Assembly: GCA_916048145.1 (NCBI GenBank)
Contig: CAJZGT010000028.1
Location: forward strand, 1-12,372
Source of the DNA: an uncultured Streptococcus sp.
GTDB lineage: Bacteria; Bacillota; Bacilli; Lactobacillales; Streptococcaceae
Direction: 5' to 3'
Length of the DNA stretch: 12,372 nt
The first letter of the stretch is position 1; each line of letters starts with the position of its first letter. The position numbers and the translations under genes were made by a program. The notes beneath the pieces are model-generated. The model saw only the letters and a program-made list of their open reading frames with translations, did not search any database and was not told the DNA's origin. Shown here one piece after another: positions 9,401-12,372 of the stretch.

Positions 9401-11901
9401 CAGTTCGTATGGTTGCGACAGAAGATCGTGAAAATACCTGGTTTGCGGTTCAGGAAATTGCAGTCAACCGTCCAGTTGAAAAAGCACGTGGCCAACAAGC
9501 GACGACAGTTAGTCTTAGCTCAAACTTAGTTTACAAGCTAAATACCTCAGCCCGTCAAATCACTGATGGCAAGGACAATACAGAAGCCATGATGGCAAAT
9601 GCTGACGGCAGCAATACGACCCCAGTAGATGCCTGGGCACAACTTGACCTAGGTGAAGTTAAGTCAGTGACTAAAGTTCGTCTTCGCCAAGGAACTGATG
9701 ATAAACTTGCCACAGGTGTACTTGAGTACTCTACAGATGGAATTGCATGGCAAGAATTAGATCGTTTGGCAGGAGAACAAACTAAGGAAGTGACTAGAGC
9801 TATCAATGCTCGTTACATCCGAGTGCGAAATACCAAGGCAAGTGACATTTGGTGGCGTATCCAAGACTTCTCTGTTGAGACACGTTCTGGAAATAGCGAT
9901 TTAACAGACACCAACGTGGATGCCTTGAAGGAAACACCAGTAGTGGATAGCTTGGGTAGTTACGAGCTTCAAATTCCAGCTGGAACCAAACTTCCTGCAA
10001 ATAGCTATCTAGGTATGAAGCTTGATCGTATCCATCAAGTCAAGAGCATCCAGCTCCAAGGCCAGGCCAACCCAGCCCTAAGTTTAGAGTACTCTGCAAA
10101 TGCTCAAGAATGGACACCAGCTAGCCAGTTGACAGACAGAACTGTTGCAACACACTTGGTACGTTACGTTCGTCTTGTGAATAAAACAGATCAAGAACAA
10201 GACCTGCCATCAACTTCTCTCCTTGTAACGACTAAAGAAGTGCAACCAACCAAACTAGAATCTACAACTATGGGCATTCATCCAACATACGGAAGAAATG
10301 ATGTTCGTAAGATTAATAACCTAGATCAATTGTTTGATGGTGTCTACAACAACTTCGTTGAGTTTTCAGACTATGCCCATAAAGATGGCCATGTAACCTT
10401 GAAACTTGGTAGCGAACGCACTATCAAGAAGATCAGAGCTTACATCCAAGACGGAACTCAAAACTATCTTCGTGATGGTAAAATCCAAGTCAGCCAAGAC
10501 GGTAAAACTTGGACGGATGTTGTGACAGTGGGAGATGGTGTAGCCAATAGTACACACGATGATTCATTGACAGATGGTTGGACACATGATTCTAAGATGC
10601 CAGGAAATCGCTATATCGAGGGTGAATTGACGACACCAGTCAAAGCAAACTATCTTCGTGTCCTCTATACAGCTGACTATGATGCTCGTTTTGTAGGATT
10701 TACAGAATTGGTGATCAATGATGGCGAATTTGTCAAACCAATCAATGATCCAACTGTAGAAGGAAACGGTGGTGAAAGCCGAGGCAACTTCTATACTAAT
10801 CTCGTAGACGGAAAAGTCTTGACTAGCTACAAGGCGGAAAATGATAAGGGTGAATTGGTTTACCACTTGTCAGAACCAACCAATGCCAACCATCTACGCC
10901 TTGTTTCAAGCCTTCCTGAAGGAGTGAAAGCACGAGTTCAAGCGAGAACACTCAAGGATGGTCAAGAAAGTTGGACAGATCTTGGTGCCATTACATCTAG
11001 TCTCCAAACCTTTGCTATTCGAAATGGTGGTTCTCTTCTAGATGTTAAATTGGTATGGGAAGGTGGCAAGGCTGAGTTTTATGAATTGGCGAGCTTCTAT
11101 CAAGAATTGACAGAAGAACCTGTTCAATCAAGCAAGGGTGAAGAACCAGCACCAGTGCTTGAGGTACCTGAATTTACAGGTGGTGTGAATGCAGTTGAAG
11201 TCTTGGTACATGAGCTTCCAGCCTACACAGGCCTAGTAGCAACAGTAGGCGATCAAGCCGCTCCAACAGTAGAGCAACCAGAGTTCAAGGGTGGAGTCAA
11301 TGCAGTTGAAGCTTTGGTCAATGAGCTACCAGCTTATACAGGCCCAGTAGCAACAGTAGGCGATCAAGTTGCACCGACAGTAGAAAAACCAGAGTTCCAA
11401 GGTGGAGTCAACTCTGTTATGGCCTTGAAACATGAATTACCAGAGTACACAGGTCAGGTATCAACCGTAGGCGACCAACCAACTCCAACAGTAGAGAAAG
11501 CAGAGTTCAAGGGTGGAGTCAACTCCGTTATGGCCTTGAAACATGAGCTTCCAGAGTACACAGGCCCATTGTCAACCGTAGGTGACCAACCAGCACCGAC
11601 AGTAGAAAAACCAGAGTTCCAAGGTGGAGTCAACTCTGTTATGGCCTTGAAACATGAGCTTCCAGAGTACACAGGTCAATTATCAACCGTAGGTGACCAA
11701 CTAGCACCGACAGTAGAAAAACCAGAGTTTAAACTAAGTTCGTTAGAAAAAGCTCAGACTCCAGAAACACCAGTTCAAGTTGCCAAGGAAGACAAGAGAT
11801 TGCCAGAAACTGGTGAAAAACAGTCAGAAACAGCTATTTTCTTGGCAAGTGTTGGACTAGCTCTATCTGCTATCTTTGTAGCAAAAAGTAAAAAAGATTA
11901 G
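3460..11901 (+). CDS. Giant wall-anchored bifunctional glycosidase, GH20 + GH84, 2813 residues
   Basis: Secreted, sortase-anchored protein with two glycosidase modules. From ATG 3460: signal peptide 1-38 with YSIRK at 12-16 and likely cleavage after VVQA; Pro/Thr/Glu-rich linker 39-148; F5/8C domain 149-295; Ig-like strand-rich region 300-390; GH20 accessory plus catalytic domain about 392-890 (Asp700-Glu701); lectin/LamG-like domain about 917-1053; F5/8C domain 1063-1194 (FWHTKW); linker; GH84 N-domain plus catalytic domain about 1253-1680 (Asp1514-Asp1515); helical domain about 1681-1871; further F5/8C or beta-sandwich domains 1872-2554; stalk 2570-2754; LPETG 2781-2785; hydrophobic helix and basic tail. 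It most likely removes beta-GlcNAc or lacto-N-biose from host glycans at the cell surface, complementing the GH101 neighbour. Both catalytic cores look intact and no frameshift is seen. Family assignment is strong; exact substrates are inferred. I know no gene name for this fusion. Confidence 0.93.
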   Translation: MDRHFFERRCHYSIRKFAIGAASVMIGASIFGANVVQAAETGGTPEKEGTITQAQPLDKLPDDLAAVLKKAESEATADAGHEENHGNTVGTSPTATEETSSATSPTAPKPAETLKPSETPKADSKPVEPATPTLKPVEKQIEDREDRNHLEGATAQANNYETGTPYTADKAVDGNPDTRWATNQNIEKPTFELTLPKTTLIRHVEIDWDRRVRNGQNDPNIKSWSLYYAGQDDVNASGEKQWKLAHTKTGEPVLDEKVDLANSIQAKYLKLEINDYQAGTMGWRNVGIQEIRAYSNIPDTSKVTDIRQVTELTVAKDGQSLVLPTLPGKVSLIGSNKQGVIDLQNHIYKPLTDQRVKVMVEQIKDSHTFTKEFEVVIKGLHQDEGVGVKPKVAPAVQQWYGKEGQSSITSDTVLATGDSGFDQAATFYQSDLASRGLELATGDKQAQKRIEFKKVENKGYGKEGYGLTIQDGVITIEAATNTGAFYATRTLLQMGESNLQNGEIRDFPSFSHRGFMLDTGRKFIPYDTLVDIMLNMAYYKMNDLQLHLNDNYIFLKEHLAGKNLTQEEELKYVLEHAKTGFRVETDIVGKNGQKLTSDEHYTKEEMQNLIKLAKALHINLVPEIDTPGHALSFVKVRPDLMYQGSLSDYRGKHNVERVAMLDLDNKYDETLTFVKSVYDKLLDGPDAPLHGVSTVHIGTDEYYGSRESYRRYVNDLIKYIKGKGYTPRIWGSLSAKRGKTAVDWKDVEVDIWSIGWQQPKEAIAQGAKIINITDIPTYSVPNGDNRQAAYGDYANYETQYNGWTPNDFRTGHGPLLEASNPNIIGGGHAVWNDNIDLHETGLTSYDIFKRFFKSMQTTAERTWGSDRAAATFAERILPASPYAPQSNPDRAINQSDLFTINPETVKNYASKKVKTSDQGLAFEKDSSIEGLAGDVGPSHVLKFDVTVTGDGEQTFSTSGDNRIYLADKDGYLAYQFEQFHIQFKKKLEKNKRYKISIVTKPQSTEFYVDGEKIERIANPAHPRFAHNSLVLPLESIGGFKGILHSAELSDKPFVNPRLIPTDHFTVSATSQETPGTATEGTVEKAFDNDPNTFWHTKWTGDTAPYTLSMTLKEAEKVNGLTYLPRPGGGNGVVTRYEIYAQKDGQMVKVSEGNWDNNTQEKTVNFAPVQTNKVELKVLAGVGGFASAAEVHLLKPIKEGQETPAQPSTPETPKVEQTGDGTVELPDQFTASKPASEDSIAAASKSADYLKKEYKVFPTPQKVTYGEGVTALRKQVNLVMGDQLDVYTRNRLKSVLQDNQVSYTTSKSAVAGATNIYLGVHGRGTQAEQNLSNVSAGLFDKIDAYALTIKDNSISIVGKDTDAVFYGLTTLKHMLKESQVPVLRNVTVEDYAEIKNRGFIEGYYGNPWSNADRAELMRFGGDLKLTQYFFAPKDDPYHNKKWRELYPEEKLAEIRELARVGNQSKTRYVWTIHPFMNNRIRFGNEAHYQEDLATIKAKFTQLMKVGVREFGILADDAPSPVGGYNSYNRLMQDMTNWLTEMQGTYSGLRKEMIFVPGQYWGNGREAELKSLNENLPSSTSMTLTGGKIWGEVSEGFLSTLKNNLTAGGKTYRPVSLWVNWPVTDNSKQHLILGGGEKFLHPNVDPSLLSGIMLNPMQQSEPSKIALFAGAQYTWKQWKSEEEAKKLNDIAFNFVENGHFEDSKVSAAFRELGKHMINQNMDGRVVKLEESVELAPKLTDFMTKLKAGQDVTAERVALRAEFAKIKEAAELYKASGDQKMVAQIHYWLDNAIDQMNALDAFLTGTEAMTTNDAAKLWDSYYKGLKLYEQSQTHTFHYVDHLEKAELGVQHIRPFILSLKEVLASEVQKVLHPDKIISTFITNRTGVEGGLAEVTDGDLATHALIKSPSSIKTGDYIGMKFNKPVDIQTLTFAMGTQANPRDTFSKAEVQYLDENDNWVTLKEPSYVGNESLLKFENLHIKAKAVRMVATEDRENTWFAVQEIAVNRPVEKARGQQATTVSLSSNLVYKLNTSARQITDGKDNTEAMMANADGSNTTPVDAWAQLDLGEVKSVTKVRLRQGTDDKLATGVLEYSTDGIAWQELDRLAGEQTKEVTRAINARYIRVRNTKASDIWWRIQDFSVETRSGNSDLTDTNVDALKETPVVDSLGSYELQIPAGTKLPANSYLGMKLDRIHQVKSIQLQGQANPALSLEYSANAQEWTPASQLTDRTVATHLVRYVRLVNKTDQEQDLPSTSLLVTTKEVQPTKLESTTMGIHPTYGRNDVRKINNLDQLFDGVYNNFVEFSDYAHKDGHVTLKLGSERTIKKIRAYIQDGTQNYLRDGKIQVSQDGKTWTDVVTVGDGVANSTHDDSLTDGWTHDSKMPGNRYIEGELTTPVKANYLRVLYTADYDARFVGFTELVINDGEFVKPINDPTVEGNGGESRGNFYTNLVDGKVLTSYKAENDKGELVYHLSEPTNANHLRLVSSLPEGVKARVQARTLKDGQESWTDLGAITSSLQTFAIRNGGSLLDVKLVWEGGKAEFYELASFYQELTEEPVQSSKGEEPAPVLEVPEFTGGVNAVEVLVHELPAYTGLVATVGDQAAPTVEQPEFKGGVNAVEALVNELPAYTGPVATVGDQVAPTVEKPEFQGGVNSVMALKHELPEYTGQVSTVGDQPTPTVEKAEFKGGVNSVMALKHELPEYTGPLSTVGDQPAPTVEKPEFQGGVNSVMALKHELPEYTGQLSTVGDQLAPTVEKPEFKLSSLEKAQTPETPVQVAKEDKRLPETGEKQSETAIFLASVGLALSAIFVAKSKKD
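4633..6120 (+). other. GH20 module (accessory domain plus catalytic barrel)
   Basis: The region starting VAPAVQQWYG and ending TRTLLQMGE (about residues 392-500) resembles the alpha/beta domain that precedes GH20 barrels. The barrel begins at HRGFMLDTGRKF (from residue 512; Arg521 is a typical substrate-binding arginine). It continues with LQLHLNDNY (His547) and EIDTPGHA. HIGTDEYYG carries the Asp700-Glu701 pair expected to position the N-acetyl group and act as acid/base in substrate-assisted catalysis. Trp752 and Trp756 (IWSIGW) follow, then HAVWND with Trp831 and Asp833. The insertion after HLNDN and the Trp-x-Asp motif, instead of the Trp-x-Glu common in hexosaminidases, point towards the lacto-N-biosidase-like branch, but plain beta-N-acetylhexosaminidase activity remains possible. 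Confidence 0.88.
7216..9070 (+). other. GH84 module (N-domain, catalytic barrel, helical domain)
   Basis: About residues 1253-1377 form an alpha/beta domain typical of GH84 proteins (YKVFPTPQKVTYG). The barrel opens with NRGFIEGYYGNPW (Arg1396 to Tyr1402). YFFAPKDDPYH contains Lys1432-Asp1434. FGILADDAP carries the adjacent aspartates Asp1514-Asp1515, matching the catalytic pair of bacterial NagJ-type and human O-GlcNAcase enzymes. LWVNWPVTDN and LNPMQQ (Asn1653) are further GH84 motifs. A helix-rich domain follows (about 1681-1871). GH84 enzymes hydrolyse beta-linked GlcNAc by substrate-assisted catalysis. Older annotations often call this family hyaluronidase, which the motifs do not support. 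Confidence 0.92.
9073..11127 (+). other. C-terminal battery of F5/8C (CBM32-like) and other beta-sandwich domains
   Basis: Residues about 1872-2005 and 2006-2145 look like F5/8C/CBM32 domains; the second has the standard AWAQLDLGEV, LEYSTDG and ARYIRVRN pattern. About 2146-2267 is beta-rich and only weakly similar to F5/8C (YLGMKL, LSLEYSANAQEW, VRYVRLVN). About 2268-2425 is another F5/8C-like domain (LFDGVYNNFVEFSDY, IQVSQDGKTW, NYLRVLYTADYD). About 2426-2554 is a degenerate domain of similar size (NFYTNLVDGKV, HLRLVSSLPEG). Such domains usually bind galactose- or GlcNAc-containing glycans and place the enzyme on its target. Boundaries are read by eye. Confidence 0.7.
11167..11721 (+). repeat. 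Stalk repeats of the GH20-GH84 protein: five exact 111-base (37-residue) units
   Basis: Units start at 11167, 11278, 11389, 11500 and 11611, each exactly 111 bases and in frame. A partial sixth begins at 11722 (PEFKLSS). Each unit joins a 17-residue part (PEFxGGVNSVMALKHEL) to a 20-residue part (PEYTGxxSTVGDQxAPTVEK). Units 3 to 5 are the most alike (NSVMALKHEL). Units 1 and 2 ([20 protein letters not shown]) are closer to the 51-base repeats of the upstream GH101 gene. This is probably an elastic wall-spanning stalk prone to copy-number change. Confidence 0.95.
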
Positions 11902-11956
11902 TTGTGTATGACAATTAAACTCTTTCTTAATAGTATTCTAAACCAGTGGAGTTTAT

Positions 11957-12008
11957 AGAACAAAAAAACCTGAGAAGTAAAATTGGCATTCTCAGGTTTT
12001 TCTGTTCT
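11957..12008 (+). terminator. Long inverted-repeat terminator after the GH20-GH84 gene
   Basis: Arms 11957-11976 and 11989-12008 pair over 20 positions with one A-C mismatch; the inner 13 pairs (11964-11976 with 11989-12001) are perfect. The loop is 12 bases. The core CCTGAGAA / TTCTCAGG is flanked by an A run on one side and a T run on the other, so it could terminate transcription from either strand. It begins 55 bases after the stop codon at 11901. Confidence 0.87.
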
Positions 12009-12036
12009 AATTATTGATTTAACAAAGAAAAGATTG

Positions 12037-12123
12037 AAAAACCACCCAATTTTGAACTGCACCCCAAAAGTTAGACAGAAAAAATCTAACTTTTTGGGGT
12101 CAGTACATTTTTTTTGGGTGGTT
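12037..12123 (-). terminator. pbp1a terminator with an enlarged loop
   Basis: Read on the minus strand, AACCACCCAA (12123-12114) pairs perfectly with TTGGGTGGTT (12049-12040). The T tract runs through 12041-12037. It starts only 7 bases after the pbp1a stop codon. The loop of 64 bases is itself filled by an IS-end-like palindrome (12053-12107), which can fold as a second hairpin stacked on the first. Confidence 0.72.
12053..12107. mobile_element. 55-base palindrome resembling two fused IS3-family (IS150-group) ends
   Basis: The left end is TGAACTGCACCCCAAAAG followed by TTAGACA. The right end, read on the opposite strand, is TGTACTGACCCCAAAAAG followed by TTAGA. The inner arms 12061-12075 and 12085-12100 pair with a single bulged base. 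Ends of the form TG(A/T)ACTG-CCCCAAAA-GTTAGACA resemble terminal inverted repeats of IS3-family elements (recalled, not searched). No transposase lies between them. TTT abuts both ends and could be a 3-base target duplication, but the surroundings are T-rich. It may be a collapsed IS, a MITE-like unit, or simply a terminator of similar sequence. Confidence 0.5.
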
Positions 12124-12129
12124 AGTAAT

Positions 12130-12372
12130 TTATTGTTGAGCTGGCTGAGGATTTTGGTTAGGCTGACCTTGATTGGTACTTGGTTGTTGTGTTACCGTAT
12201 TCTCATTGGTTCCAGCATTGGGAGTAGCTGTATTTGCATTTGCATTTGGATTTGCGTTTGCGTTTGGTGTCGTTACACTTGACTGAGAGGTTGAGGTCTC
12301 TGGAGCCTGACTCGCAGGAGCGGGTGTAGAACTTTGTTGAGTAGCAGGAGCAGTCCATGTAGGACGAGCTCC
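12130..12372 (-). CDS. pbp1a: Penicillin-binding protein 1a, C-terminal 80 residues (5' part beyond window)
   Basis: The minus-strand frame is open from the window edge (12372) to TAA at 12132-12130. It encodes GARPTWTAPATQQSS, then a Pro/Thr/Ser/Asn/Gln-rich tail ending QPNQNPQPAQQ. This matches my memory of the extracellular tail of pneumococcal PBP1a (NGARSTW near its start, NQNPQPAQP at its end). PBP1a is a class A penicillin-binding protein with transglycosylase and transpeptidase activity; both catalytic domains lie outside the window, so nothing can be said about beta-lactam resistance alleles. It is convergent with the GH20-GH84 gene, and its own terminator begins directly after the stop. 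The low-complexity composition means that the identification rests on the two end motifs and the gene neighbourhood. Confidence 0.85.
   Translation of the reverse strand, partial: GARPTWTAPATQQSSTPAPASQAPETSTSQSSVTTPNANANPNANANTATPNAGTNENTVTQQPSTNQGQPNQNPQPAQQ
12233..12265 (-). repeat. Hexamer-based Asn-Ala repeat in the PBP1a tail
   Basis: Eleven codons alternate Asn and Ala with one Pro in the middle (NANANPNANAN), built from AAC-GCA and AAT-GCA hexamers. A six-base period keeps the frame on gain or loss of a unit, so the tail may vary in length between strains without loss of the protein. Confidence 0.85.

Noticed and set aside
9169..9498. A 109-codon minus-strand open frame inside the giant gene
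   Set aside because: It is antisense to an F5/8C domain and shows no protein motif or ribosome binding site that I could support.
11167..11721. Regular repeats that might suggest a CRISPR array
   Set aside because: The units are 111 bases, contiguous, in frame and protein-coding with no variable spacers; they are stalk repeats.
11983..12282. A 99-codon + strand open frame after the giant gene
   Set aside because: It begins in a terminator loop, runs through the IS-like palindrome and lies antisense to the PBP1a tail; the protein has no recognisable features and its Cys/Ile-rich end mirrors the Asn-Ala repeat.

Overview
The window looks like chromosomal DNA of a mitis-group Streptococcus (S. 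pneumoniae, S. mitis, S. oralis or a close relative). The evidence is a YSIRK-type signal peptide, two LPETG wall-sorting signals, moderately AT-rich coding sequence, and a gene order that I recall from the pneumococcus: a surface GH101 endo-alpha-N-acetylgalactosaminidase next to the convergently oriented pbp1a. The species cannot be fixed from this sequence alone.

Layout. Positions 1-3317 (+) hold the C-terminal 1104 residues of the GH101 enzyme: the last part of its catalytic barrel, beta-sandwich domains, a FIVAR-like helical segment, an F5/8-type C domain, a PEYKG repeat stalk and an LPETG anchor. A clear intrinsic terminator (3374-3404) ends it. A 142-base intergenic stretch then carries a candidate CcpA (cre) site, a weak candidate promoter and a Shine-Dalgarno sequence. 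Positions 3460-11901 (+) encode a single 2813-residue secreted, wall-anchored protein with two different glycosidase catalytic modules in one chain: GH20 (Asp700-Glu701 pair) and GH84 (Asp1514-Asp1515 pair). These are surrounded by about five or six F5/8C/CBM-like domains and followed by five exact-length 111-base stalk repeats and an LPETG anchor. A long inverted-repeat terminator lies at 11957-12008. The pbp1a terminator hairpin follows, and a 55-base palindrome resembling paired IS3-family ends sits in its loop. Positions 12130-12372 (-) are the last 80 codons of penicillin-binding protein 1a.

How it fits together. Both + strand proteins are predicted to be exported and sortase-linked to peptidoglycan on related, flexible stalks. 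GH101 enzymes release the core-1 disaccharide Gal-beta-1,3-GalNAc from serine/threonine of mucin-type glycoproteins. The GH20 and GH84 modules would act on beta-linked GlcNAc or, for the GH20 module, possibly lacto-N-biose at glycan ends. The locus therefore looks like a cell-surface host-glycan degradation unit, plausibly under carbon catabolite control. The most striking points are the two-enzyme giant protein placed between GH101 and pbp1a, and the homologous stalk-anchor cassettes at the ends of the two neighbouring genes. Recombination between those cassettes could delete the whole giant gene in frame and regenerate a simple GH101-pbp1a arrangement.
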